From Candidatus Doudnabacteria bacterium RIFCSPHIGHO2_02_FULL_43_13b (GTDB lineage Bacteria; Patescibacteriota; Doudnabacteria; UBA920; O2-02-FULL-48-8), in assembly GCA_001777655.1 (NCBI GenBank), contig MFER01000002.1:1-34842 (forward strand): a DNA stretch of 34,842 bases. The letters run 5' to 3'. Below the pieces are notes generated by a model. That model ran no database searches. It was not told where the DNA came from and was given only the letters and a program-made list of their open reading frames with translations. This document shows positions 17,875-26,492 of the stretch, piece by piece. The number at the start of each line of letters is the position of its first letter. Position 1 is the stretch's first letter. The translations under genes and the position numbers were made by a program.

Positions 17875-18218
17875 ATTGGAAAGAGGAATTGAGTGTGCGT
17901 AAGTTAAGGGTTTTACTGCCTCGTTTTCCGCACGACGGCGGTGAGACACATCAAGCTTTCTATCACAGATGGCTCAGACCCATCAAGTCAGCACCGGCTC
18001 ATAACCTAATGCTGGCGAATCCGTAAGGTAAGTTGGACTAGATAGAAGCTTGGTACTTTATCTTGCGCCGAGGACGGAAGGGGTTAGCCTGGCAGAGCGC
18101 CAAAGTGGCTGCCTCATGATGTTTCCAGTGCAGCCCGCCCGGCGCCGTTTGGGCTGACCCCGACCTCCTTGATTTTTTTGCAAACGAGTCTTGATCTTTC
18201 AGACTCGTTTTTTTTCTT
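17875..18218 (+). ncRNA. Putative long structured ncRNA, family unassigned
   Basis: No convincing ORF. Nested complementary segments: AAGCTTTCTATC/GATAGAAGCTT (17953-17964/18041-18051), GGGGTTAGCC/GGCTGACCCC (18080-18089/18152-18161), GCGCC/GGCGC (18097-18101/18141-18145), GGCTGC/GCAGCC (18107-18112/18130-18135), GTGCG/CGCAC (17895-17899/17929-17933). Ends in a strong intrinsic terminator. Confidence 0.72.
18182..18218 (+). terminator. Intrinsic terminator of the putative ncRNA
   Basis: AAACGAGTC ... GACTCGTTT stem followed by TTTTTCTT. Confidence 0.85.
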
Positions 18219-18921
18219 ATTTAAAAACTGAATATTTAATCAGGGCCAAGAGAGATTCTACTTGCCCTTTCAGATTCATGTGCTTTCCTTCTTCAGAGCT
18301 TCTCGGTTTATAAGAAACCGGGACTTCAATTATCTTAAAACCAGCTTTGGCGATCCGCGCGGTCACTTCAGGTTCAAAGCCAAACCGTTTCGACTCTAAT
18401 CTTTGCAAAAATGAGTTTAACACTTCCCGATCAAACGCTTTATAGCACGTCATCAGATCGGTAAGATCAAGTCCGGTCAAAGCATTACCTAGTCTCGTAA
18501 ATAATTTGTTAAATAAACTATGCCAAAAACCCAAGCCAGGGGAGGAAGCCAGATATCTGGAACCGTAAACAACTTTAGCTGATTGCTCCAAGATTGGACG
18601 AATAACCTTGTGAAGTTCCTGCGGGTTGTATTCGGAGTCGCCATCTTGGATAACCACGATATCACCTCGGGCAACCTCAAAACCTTTCTTTAACGCCGCT
18701 CCCTTGCCCTGGTTCGATGCCAGCGTTAACAGTTTGATTGCGGGATGATTTAGTTTCAAAAGCAGTTCGCTCGTGCCATCCGTGGAGTGATCGTCTACAA
18801 TTATAATTTCTTTTTCGATATTAAAAGTATTGGCCAGGATAACCTGGTCAATTATGTCTTTTATCGTGTTAATTTCGTTGTATACGGGGATAACAACGCT
18901 GATTTTTTTATATTCAGTCAC
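18217..18921 (-). CDS. GT2-family glycosyltransferase (dolichyl-phosphate mannosyltransferase-like)
   Basis: SVVIPVYNEINTIKDIIDQV, EIIIVDDHSTDGTSELL, NQGKGAALKKGFEVARGDIVVIQDGDSEYNPQEL. Confidence 0.94.
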   Translation of the reverse strand: MTEYKKISVVIPVYNEINTIKDIIDQVILANTFNIEKEIIIVDDHSTDGTSELLLKLNHPAIKLLTLASNQGKGAALKKGFEVARGDIVVIQDGDSEYNPQELHKVIRPILEQSAKVVYGSRYLASSPGLGFWHSLFNKLFTRLGNALTGLDLTDLMTCYKAFDREVLNSFLQRLESKRFGFEPEVTARIAKAGFKIIEVPVSYKPRSSEEGKHMNLKGQVESLLALIKYSVFK

Positions 18922-19000
18922 CCTATTATTTTACATGGACTAAATAATATATACAAAAAGGCCAATTTAAGCTATACTTATGCATATTATTTAATAATTT

Positions 19001-20998
19001 ATGACAGAAACATTTATTTATAGTTTTGCCACGCTTGCCGGTATTGCCGCAATCATTTACGGCTTTGTCCTGACTAATTTAGTCTTAAAAAAGCCTGCCG
19101 GTAATGACAAGATGCGAGAAATTGCCGCTGCTATCCAAGAAGGAGCGCAGGCTTACCTGTCTCGACAATACAAAACAGTCGCCTTGGTCGCCATAATCCT
19201 CGCCATCATAATTTGGTACTTCTTAGGCTTTAATACTGCCATCGGTTTTGTGGTCGGGGCAGTTGCCTCAGCTGCGGCCGGTTTTATCGGGATGTTCGTC
19301 GCCGTTCGAGCTAACGTCCGCACCGCGGAAGCGGCCAAAACCGGACTAGCAGCAGCTTTCCACTTAGCTTTCAGGGGTGGCGCGGTGACTGGTTTGTTTG
19401 TCGTTGGTCTCGGGTTGCTTTCGGTAACACTCTTTTATTATTTCACCGGCGACTTAAAAGCCCTCATTGGTCTTGGCTTTGGCGGCAGTTTAATTTCTGT
19501 GTTTGCCAGATTAGGCGGTGGAATTTTTACGAAGGGTGCTGACGTTGGCGCGGATTTGGTGGGGAAAATCGAAGCTGGCATTCCAGAAGATGATCCCAGA
19601 AACCCCGCGGTAATTGCTGACAATGTCGGAGACAATGTCGGCGATGATGCCGGTATGGCGGCGGATTTGTTTGAAACATATGCCGTGAGTACCATCGCAG
19701 CGATGTTGCTTGGCAGCATTCTCTTTCCAGGCAATTTAAGTTTCATTTTATACCCGCTAATGCTCGGCGGTGTTTCAATCATCGCGTCCATAATCGGCAG
19801 TTTTTTTGTCAGGCTCACGGGAAAAGCAATCATGACCGCGTTGTATAAAGGTTTGGCAATTTCTGCCGTACTTGCGGGAATCGGCTTTTTCTATGTTACC
19901 AAGTATCAATTTAATAACCATTCAATCGGATGGCCGTTGTTCCTATCAACTTTAGTCGGCTTAGCAGTTACAGCCGCCATGGTTATTATCACTGAATATT
20001 ACACTTCCAAAAAGTTCAAACCAGTACTTTCAATTGCTAAAGCCTCAACCACTGGTCATGGGACAAACATCATTACCGGGTTGGCCGTCTCAATGCAATC
20101 CACGGCCCTACCGGTCTTGACAATAATTTCGGGCATCCTGCTTTCTTACCACATAAGCGGGCTTTATGGATCGGCAATCGCCGTCGTATCGATGCTGTCC
20201 ATGGCCGGGATAATTGTTGCCATCGATGCGTTTGGACCAATCACTGACAATGCCGGAGGCATCGCTGAAATGGCCGGGCTTCCTGACTCGGTACGGGTTT
20301 CTACCGACGCGCTCGACGCCGTCGGTAATACCACCAAAGCCGTGACCAAGGGCTACGCCATCGCATCAGCCGGACTCGCCGCTGTCGTCCTGTTTGCTTC
20401 TTATACTGAAGAACTAAAAGCAGTCGGTCAAAATTTATCATTTGATTTATCAGATGTTTCCGTATTAGCTGGCCTGCTTATCGGAGGGCTTCTCCCTTAT
20501 CTGTTTGCCTCGCTTGCGATGCAGGCAGTTGGTAAAGCTGGACAGAAAGTCGTAGAAGAAGTCCGCCGACAATTCAAAGAAATTCCAGGAATAATGGCAG
20601 GGACGGCTAAGCCTGACTATGGCAAGGCGGTTGATATCGTGACCAAAGCAGCAATTAAGGAAATGATCATTCCGGCCCTGATTCCGGTAGTGGTACCAAT
20701 CGTGGTCGCATTAATTCCCTTTTTAGGATTAAAGGCTCTGGGTGGTGTACTGGTCGGCTCCATCGTTACAGGATTATTCGTCGCCGTTTCCATGACATCT
20801 GGTGGTGCCGCCTGGGATAACGCGAAAAAATTCATCGAGGAAGGAAACTACGGCGGTAAAAAATCATTTGCACATCAAGCAGCCGTCACTGGTGATACAG
20901 TCGGTGATCCCTACAAAGATACAGCCGGTCCCGCCATTAACCCGATGATTAAAATTATTAACATCGTCGCCCTTCTGATTATTAGTCTGCTGGTTTAA
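19001..20998 (+). CDS. hppA: Membrane-bound proton-translocating pyrophosphatase
   Basis: [103 protein letters not shown]. Confidence 0.97.
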   Translation: MTETFIYSFATLAGIAAIIYGFVLTNLVLKKPAGNDKMREIAAAIQEGAQAYLSRQYKTVALVAIILAIIIWYFLGFNTAIGFVVGAVASAAAGFIGMFVAVRANVRTAEAAKTGLAAAFHLAFRGGAVTGLFVVGLGLLSVTLFYYFTGDLKALIGLGFGGSLISVFARLGGGIFTKGADVGADLVGKIEAGIPEDDPRNPAVIADNVGDNVGDDAGMAADLFETYAVSTIAAMLLGSILFPGNLSFILYPLMLGGVSIIASIIGSFFVRLTGKAIMTALYKGLAISAVLAGIGFFYVTKYQFNNHSIGWPLFLSTLVGLAVTAAMVIITEYYTSKKFKPVLSIAKASTTGHGTNIITGLAVSMQSTALPVLTIISGILLSYHISGLYGSAIAVVSMLSMAGIIVAIDAFGPITDNAGGIAEMAGLPDSVRVSTDALDAVGNTTKAVTKGYAIASAGLAAVVLFASYTEELKAVGQNLSFDLSDVSVLAGLLIGGLLPYLFASLAMQAVGKAGQKVVEEVRRQFKEIPGIMAGTAKPDYGKAVDIVTKAAIKEMIIPALIPVVVPIVVALIPFLGLKALGGVLVGSIVTGLFVAVSMTSGGAAWDNAKKFIEEGNYGGKKSFAHQAAVTGDTVGDPYKDTAGPAINPMIKIINIVALLIISLLV

Positions 20999-21014
20999 GC
21001 GCAAAACATATTCA

Positions 21015-21046
21015 ACGCCTCATACGCTTGAGGCGTTGATTTTTGT
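21015..21046 (+). terminator. Intrinsic terminator downstream of hppA
   Basis: CAACGCCTCA-tacgct-TGAGGCGTTG followed by ATTTTTG. Confidence 0.8.
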
Positions 21047-21066
21047 ACGCCTTAGGGATATACTTA
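21038..21066 (+). promoter_or_regulatory. Sigma70-like promoter for the 139-aa orphan
   Basis: TTGATT-17 nt-TATACT. The -35 overlaps the 3' arm of the hppA terminator. Confidence 0.6.
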
Positions 21067-21096
21067 TTTCATTAAATACCCAAGGAGGACCCTACC

Positions 21097-21516
21097 ATGC
21101 AAATGCTGATGCAGCCTTTGCCTGCGCTGGCGATGGCTCCGATCCTCATCGACCGTCAGCAATGTGAAGATGACTTCACCCCTCGTCGTAACGTAACCTG
21201 CGCCGTTGATTTCATCATCAGCGATAACGGCCTGATCTGTCCTCGGGTTGTGCTTTACTCCCCTCATTTCGGCTCGACAACGATTCTGTTCACGGACGGC
21301 TTTCGAAGCGACGAAGTCGCGGAATTACGCGGGAGCAACGCCAGGGTCAGCTTCGAACGAGGTGAACCCGGCTGCCCTGAAGCGTACGTTTCTGTCCTCT
21401 GCGGCCGTCGACGCTTCGAACAAATGGTCTTCGACCACGACGTTCGGTTTTGGTTCCGCGAGCGACACGACTGGGAGCCCGTGCCGGCTTCACCTAACGA
21501 AGGAATTTTTCTCTAA
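21097..21516 (+). CDS. Orphan hypothetical protein (139 aa, lysine-free)
   Basis: AAGGAGG Shine-Dalgarno upstream, own promoter and terminator. GC-richer than surroundings; no family recognised. Confidence 0.75.
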   Translation: MQMLMQPLPALAMAPILIDRQQCEDDFTPRRNVTCAVDFIISDNGLICPRVVLYSPHFGSTTILFTDGFRSDEVAELRGSNARVSFERGEPGCPEAYVSVLCGRRRFEQMVFDHDVRFWFRERHDWEPVPASPNEGIFL

Positions 21517-21558
21517 AGAGGCTGACAAGCCAGAACTTGTCAACCTCTTCTTTTTTTA
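21516..21558 (+). terminator. Intrinsic terminator of the orphan gene
   Basis: AAGAGGcTGACAAG-ccagaa-CTTGTCAaCCTCTT followed by CTTTTTTT. Confidence 0.85.
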
Positions 21559-22683
21559 CTCGATGATGCCGCCGCCAAGCAACTCATCGCCATTATAGAA
21601 AACTGCTGATTGACCGGGAGTGATTGCACGCTGGGGTTTATCAAATATAATCTTGAGTTTGTTATCTGTTATCTGTTCGATGGTCGCGGGATAATCCGGA
21701 TGATGATATCGAATCGTTACGCCGGCTTTCAGTAGAAAGTGAGGGGTTTGATTAACCCAAGTTACATCAACGACTTCAAACTTCTGCTGCCAGAGTTGTT
21801 TGTCATTCGAATCATTGGTAACTAATAATTGGTTTTGAGTTGTATCTTTTCTAACAACGTAATAAGGGCCGCTGCCGCCGATTTTAATTCCCTGTCTTTG
21901 ACCAATTGTATAAAAAGGTAGACCCTCGTGCTGGCCAAGGCTTTGTCCGCTGGTCGAAACAATTTCCCCAACCCTAGCCGGTATTTTAGCTTTCAAAAAT
22001 TGCTGGACATTGATTTTTCCGATAAAGCAAATGCCTTGGGAATCCTTTTTTTCTGCATTTGGCAGGCCAAATTTTCGCGCTAGCTCTCTAACTTCTGATT
22101 TTATATACTCACCTATTGGGAATAATATCTTCGACAACTGTTTTTGTTTTAACGTATATAAAAAATAACTTTGGTCCTTGGCCGGATCAATACCTTTGAG
22201 CAATCTATAGTCTGTTTTCTGTTTACTATTTTCTGTTTCCTGAATTCTTGCGTAATGCCCCGTCGCGACATAGTCTGCGCCCAAAGAAAGGGCCTTATTC
22301 AAAAATAATTTAAATTTGATTTCGCTATTGCACATCACATCCGGATTGGGAGTCCGATTCGCTGCATACTCTCGTAAAAAATATTCGACGACTTTGTCAT
22401 AATATTCTTTTTCAAAGTTCCAGATGTAAAACGGAATATCTAAAACCTGCGCGACCTTCCTCGCATCCTCCGAATCTTCCGCCCAGGTACAGCCCGTCCG
22501 CCACGGCTCGTTTTTAGCCTTATCCCGGGGCGTGCCGGGCGGGCCCCAATTGCCGAAATCTTCGCTCCAGTTTTTCATAAACACTCCAATAACACCAAAG
22601 CCTTGCTCTTTCAGCAAAGCTGCGCTGACGGAAGAATCTACTCCCCCGCTCATGGCTACGATAACGGTTTTTTTTGCTCTCAT
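21556..22683 (-). CDS. mnmA: tRNA-specific 2-thiouridylase
   Basis: VAMSGGVDSSVSAALLKEQGFGVIGVFMKNW, PNPDVMCNSEIKFKLFL, ADYVATGHYARI, KDQSYFLYTL, KDSQGICFIG. Start MRAKKTVIVAMSGG at 22683. Confidence 0.96.
   Translation of the reverse strand: MRAKKTVIVAMSGGVDSSVSAALLKEQGFGVIGVFMKNWSEDFGNWGPPGTPRDKAKNEPWRTGCTWAEDSEDARKVAQVLDIPFYIWNFEKEYYDKVVEYFLREYAANRTPNPDVMCNSEIKFKLFLNKALSLGADYVATGHYARIQETENSKQKTDYRLLKGIDPAKDQSYFLYTLKQKQLSKILFPIGEYIKSEVRELARKFGLPNAEKKDSQGICFIGKINVQQFLKAKIPARVGEIVSTSGQSLGQHEGLPFYTIGQRQGIKIGGSGPYYVVRKDTTQNQLLVTNDSNDKQLWQQKFEVVDVTWVNQTPHFLLKAGVTIRYHHPDYPATIEQITDNKLKIIFDKPQRAITPGQSAVFYNGDELLGGGIIE
21661..21681. repeat. Short 7-nt-period repeat in the mnmA 3' region
   Basis: GTTATCT GTTATCT GTTCGAT. 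Confidence 0.6.
22208..22249. repeat. 7-nt-period degenerate tandem repeat in mnmA
   Basis: TAGTCTG TTTTCTG TTTACTA TTTTCTG TTTCCTG AATTCTT. Confidence 0.85.
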
Positions 22684-22696
22684 GCCCGAAATTTTA

Positions 22697-23422
22697 TCAA
22701 ATTTCAGGCGCTTGTTCAAGCTGGGTAAGTGTGTTTATCCCGTAAACTTCATTCGGTTCAATCGGCAGAGTTTGGATTCGTTGCCCATTTTTGATAGCAA
22801 TCTCAACCATGTCGGTCAGATAATACTCTTTTTGTTTATTCATTTTCACCTTATTGATATTATTCCAAAGCCAGCTGGTTTTAAACGCATAAATTCCAGG
22901 GTTAACCTCCGTGATTTGCCTTTCTTGCTCGTTGCAAACGAGAAATTCCTTAATCTGCGCAACCTCGCCGTTGTTTCTTAAAATATGACCAAAGCTTTGA
23001 AAAACTTGATATTTATGATCAAAACTCGGAACCTTACTTGTAAACATCGTAAACGTATTTTTTTGTAAAACATGGTTTGACATAAGCTTTAGTAAACTCT
23101 CGTTTTTTATAAAAGGCATGTCGCCGTAAAGCACGATGACATTATCCGCCGTAACCTTATCTTTAGCCGCGGCAACCGCATGCGCGGTACCTAGTTGTCC
23201 TTCCTGAAACGCGTAAATATAACTATTCCCCAGATATGATTGGACCAGGTCATATTTATGTCCCACTACAATTATTGGTTTATGCTCAGTTTGGATATCA
23301 TTCAATGAATCTAAGAGGTGCTGAATTATGGGCTTGCCTCGAAATCCCACCAAAACTTTGGGTAGGGCGGAGTTCATTCGAGTGCCTTTGCCTGCGGCTA
23401 GTATAATAAATTGAAAACCCAT
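22697..23422 (-). CDS. NTP transferase (GlmU N-terminal-like nucleotidyltransferase), no LbetaH acetyltransferase domain
   Basis: FIILAAGKGTRMNSALPKVLVGFRGKPIIQHLLDSL, GQLGTAHAVAAAK, VIVLYGDMPFI. Ends after about 241 aa. Confidence 0.88.
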   Translation of the reverse strand: MGFQFIILAAGKGTRMNSALPKVLVGFRGKPIIQHLLDSLNDIQTEHKPIIVVGHKYDLVQSYLGNSYIYAFQEGQLGTAHAVAAAKDKVTADNVIVLYGDMPFIKNESLLKLMSNHVLQKNTFTMFTSKVPSFDHKYQVFQSFGHILRNNGEVAQIKEFLVCNEQERQITEVNPGIYAFKTSWLWNNINKVKMNKQKEYYLTDMVEIAIKNGQRIQTLPIEPNEVYGINTLTQLEQAPEI

Positions 23423-23441
23423 ATTGTATTACCGGGAACAG

Positions 23442-25151
23442 TTAAAACTGGATTTTATCACCTGGCTTAAGAGATCCTTCTTTTGCCGGCTCGGTGGACT
23501 GGTACGGTTGCTTTTTTGCTTCCGGATTTTTAGGAACCTGTTTATTTTCTTTGTCTAATGTTTTTTCTAACGATTTGCCTAGTTCTGAAAGCGTCGAAGT
23601 TGTTTGATCTATCCTTTCAGTAATCTTTTCAGAGGTCAGTTTATTCACTGTCTGCCATATCGGATTTTCTTGTTTCTTTTCAGGCTTCTTTTCTGGTTTA
23701 TTCTGAACTTGAGCCTTGCGGTCTACCTTCGGCGCCGAAGGTACCGGTTGTCGAATAGTGACGGCAGGACCAGTGGTGGCGCGCTGTTCGTAGCGTAAAC
23801 TTTCCTGCAAATCCTCTTGGTCGGCCGCGCCGCTTTCCGCTTCCGCCGCCTGCGTATGGAACTCCGCACCCATCCATCTGTTAATCTTTTCTTCGACTAC
23901 GGATCGAGGTGTAGCATAACGTTCGCGCGAAACATTTACGACTTTCTGTTCATTCTCCGTAACTTCCGCAATCGGCGGTAGGGTCACGGCCGAGAACGGC
24001 GCTGAAGATACCCCATTGATCATAAGTTTCAAAATAATATTATATTTGGTAGGGTTGACCAAATCATTCATGGTAAATGTCGGATCGAATTCCTTTTCTA
24101 AAAATTCCGCATCATCGGCGCCGACTCGAAAACAAACCAAGGTCCCGACGTTACCAAAAATAGCATCCCGCACCACAGTATTGCGGTCCGTGACTAATTG
24201 TCCGATGTATTGGTGTGCAACGATCAAATTCAAGCGATACTTCCGCGCTTCCGAAAGAATGTTGGCGAACGATTCAGTGGCAAAGTTTTGAAATTCATCG
24301 ACGTACAGATAAAAATCTTCGCGCTGCTCTTCCGGAATATCAACTCGGCTCATCGCGGCTAGTTGCAATTTCGTGATGATCATGGCGCCAAGCAGCGCCG
24401 AATTATCTTCGCCGATTCTTCCTTTCGAAAGGTTAATCAAAAAGATTTTTTTTCTATCCATAATTTCGCGTAAATCTATGGAACTTTTTGTTTGCCCAAC
24501 GATATTTCGAATAATAGCGGACGAAAGAAACTGGCCAACTTTGTTTTGAATCGGGGCTATAGCTTCATTTCTAAACTTATCGTTATAGTTGGCAAATTCA
24601 TCAACCCAGAATGATTTCACCACCGGGTCTTTGATGTTATCAACAATTTTCTTGCGATACGATTTATTGACCAACATTCGGGCGATGCCCAAAAGCGTAT
24701 TGCCCGGTGAATCAAGCAGCGCCAAAATAGTGTTATTTAAAATATATTCCATCCGAGCAGACCAAACCCCGGCCCAAATTTTGGTAAATACCCCCATCAA
24801 TCCCGAGGCGACTAAATGCTTATACTTTGAGTCAACCGATTCGAGCGGATTAAACGCGATCGGAAAATCAGTATCGGCCGGGTTCAGATACACCACATCA
24901 TTAACCCGATTCGAAGGGATGTAATTAAGAATTTTCTCGATCGAATCGCCATGAGGATCCACAAAAGCGACACCTTCGCCGGCGATGATGTCTTGAATCA
25001 CCATGTTCTCAATCATGGTGGTTTTGCCCATGCCGGTTTTTCCGATGATATACATGTGGCGCCTGCGGTCGTCGCGTTTGATGCCGAAAGCCACTTCCCT
25101 ATTTCGGAAGCTCGTTTTGGCAAAAATTGTTACGTCATTATCGGAGCCCAT
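23442..25151 (-). CDS. VirD4/TraG-like type IV secretion-type ATPase (DNA-binding domain)
   Basis: MYIIGKTGMGKTTMIENMVIQDIIAGEGVAFVDPHGDSIEKIL (Walker A), FYLYVDEFQNFATESFANILSEARKYRLNLIVAHQYIGQL (Walker B); low-complexity P/E/K-rich tail. Confidence 0.9.
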   Translation of the reverse strand: MGSDNDVTIFAKTSFRNREVAFGIKRDDRRRHMYIIGKTGMGKTTMIENMVIQDIIAGEGVAFVDPHGDSIEKILNYIPSNRVNDVVYLNPADTDFPIAFNPLESVDSKYKHLVASGLMGVFTKIWAGVWSARMEYILNNTILALLDSPGNTLLGIARMLVNKSYRKKIVDNIKDPVVKSFWVDEFANYNDKFRNEAIAPIQNKVGQFLSSAIIRNIVGQTKSSIDLREIMDRKKIFLINLSKGRIGEDNSALLGAMIITKLQLAAMSRVDIPEEQREDFYLYVDEFQNFATESFANILSEARKYRLNLIVAHQYIGQLVTDRNTVVRDAIFGNVGTLVCFRVGADDAEFLEKEFDPTFTMNDLVNPTKYNIILKLMINGVSSAPFSAVTLPPIAEVTENEQKVVNVSRERYATPRSVVEEKINRWMGAEFHTQAAEAESGAADQEDLQESLRYEQRATTGPAVTIRQPVPSAPKVDRKAQVQNKPEKKPEKKQENPIWQTVNKLTSEKITERIDQTTSTLSELGKSLEKTLDKENKQVPKNPEAKKQPYQSTEPAKEGSLKPGDKIQF

Positions 25152-25157
25152 AAAAAA

Positions 25158-26492
25158 TTATTTAATCGGTAAATCCATCGGGGGAGCCGCTTTAACGGCG
25201 CTAACTCGTTCCAATTGGCTGACACGAGAATGTGGGACTTGCGGGAAATGAAAAATTGAAGCCAGCTCTTCGGTATTCATCATTACCTTTCCAATACCCT
25301 TCCAGTGACTTCGGACCCTAAAATAATGGAGCATATGGCGTTTACGTTTCAAAATATTCATTCGCAAATAAGGCTGTTCTAATTTCTCTGAAATTTTATA
25401 AGCTTTATCAGTCCAGGAATGACCAATGTCGGGTTTCAACCCGTTGAGATTTATATCATCAAAATTGCGAAGCGCCCCGACAATTTCAGGAACCCTTAAA
25501 GCCTTATTTAGTTTATCTTTAGGGGTTAGGTATAAGGTTCGCACTCTGACCTCATAGCTAATCTTGCCTAAACTTCGCTCGATACTCGTAATTACAAATT
25601 TTTCAATATCGGTTTTGTGCAACATCAAACTCGGCGGCGGTTCATCAGCTCGGGTTTTTGGCCGCGCTTTTTCATCAGCTGGTCCTGAAAATGCGCTAAA
25701 CAGTGCGTCTAAAAGGAGACTTGGAACAGTGAATAAAATTTTACCCCAAATTGACTCTCCATGTTCCATGGGTTCCCCTTTTAATTTTTTTACCAAATGC
25801 CGGGCGTGTTCTTTCCAGTCGTCATTAACCGGCTTGATTATCACTTGATAAGCCATCAGTTCGTAAGGCTGAAGATTGCTCATAACCTCAATCACATTCG
25901 ACAGTGGATCAACGAAAGTTTCCTGAGCTGAATGTTCAAATGATTCGGTTTGGGCATAAGTCCTGATCGGATACTCACTTACTTTTTTCTTCAGCCACTG
26001 AGTGCCCCAAAAATCAAACGGCGCGAATTCCGGATCATAGTGGTGCGGAATATTGCGCAAGTAATCCTCGACTTCATGAACTTCAGCTTTTGGGTATTGC
26101 GCGAACAGGGCGCTTTCTAATAAATTTCTGTATCGTTCGGGAAGTTTAAAAACATACGAAACCTTGCCGCCTAAACTGACAATCTCGCAAGAGACAAATA
26201 ACACGACTTTTCCGTTCAGCATCTCGCCCCAAGTAAAATTCTGGTGAATCGCGTGCAAAGCCGCAAAGATTTGCTCCATGGCCAGCGGCGACTTCTCATT
26301 CAGCTCATCAACTTTTACTTCCAAAAACACCCATTTGACGGCGTCCATAAACTTATTTCGGTTCCGGTCTCGTTTCAGCCACCACAGCATATAAACCAGC
26401 GCTGAAAGAAAAATGAAAAAAAAGATCCAGCCAAAAACGCCGGCAAACAGAACCTCCGTGATCAAGGAAATATAATCAGTAAGAAATGACAT
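25158..26492 (-). CDS. Conserved membrane-anchored protein, partner of the VirD4-like ATPase
   Basis: N-terminal TM (LFAGVFGWIFFFIFLSALVYMLWWL) and a long soluble region. TAATG overlap with the upstream gene, 6-nt gap to the downstream ATPase. Confidence 0.8.
   Translation of the reverse strand: MSFLTDYISLITEVLFAGVFGWIFFFIFLSALVYMLWWLKRDRNRNKFMDAVKWVFLEVKVDELNEKSPLAMEQIFAALHAIHQNFTWGEMLNGKVVLFVSCEIVSLGGKVSYVFKLPERYRNLLESALFAQYPKAEVHEVEDYLRNIPHHYDPEFAPFDFWGTQWLKKKVSEYPIRTYAQTESFEHSAQETFVDPLSNVIEVMSNLQPYELMAYQVIIKPVNDDWKEHARHLVKKLKGEPMEHGESIWGKILFTVPSLLLDALFSAFSGPADEKARPKTRADEPPPSLMLHKTDIEKFVITSIERSLGKISYEVRVRTLYLTPKDKLNKALRVPEIVGALRNFDDINLNGLKPDIGHSWTDKAYKISEKLEQPYLRMNILKRKRHMLHYFRVRSHWKGIGKVMMNTEELASIFHFPQVPHSRVSQLERVSAVKAAPPMDLPIK

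Noticed and set aside
17875-18218. Assigning the ncRNA as RNase P RNA, tmRNA, 6S or SRP RNA
   Set aside because: None of the core motifs I know for RNase P, tmRNA or SRP RNA could be located on either strand, and 6S RNA is normally shorter (about 180 nt) with a single long hairpin and central bubble. Left unassigned pending cmscan.
18217-18219. Terminator overlap with the GT2 stop codon as evidence of a shared bidirectional terminator
   Set aside because: T-run lies only on the plus strand after the stem; the minus-strand side lacks a comparable U-tract, so it is assigned to the ncRNA only.
19153-20835. Several minus-strand ORFs (61-131 aa) inside hppA
   Set aside because: Antisense shadows of a strongly conserved CDS; composition is a mirror of Gly/Ala codons.
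23604-23798. P/E/K-rich repeat tail of the VirD4-like ATPase as a heptamer array
   Set aside because: Period is about 12 nt and reflects codon-level repetition (PEKKPEKKQEN), a common low-complexity tail.
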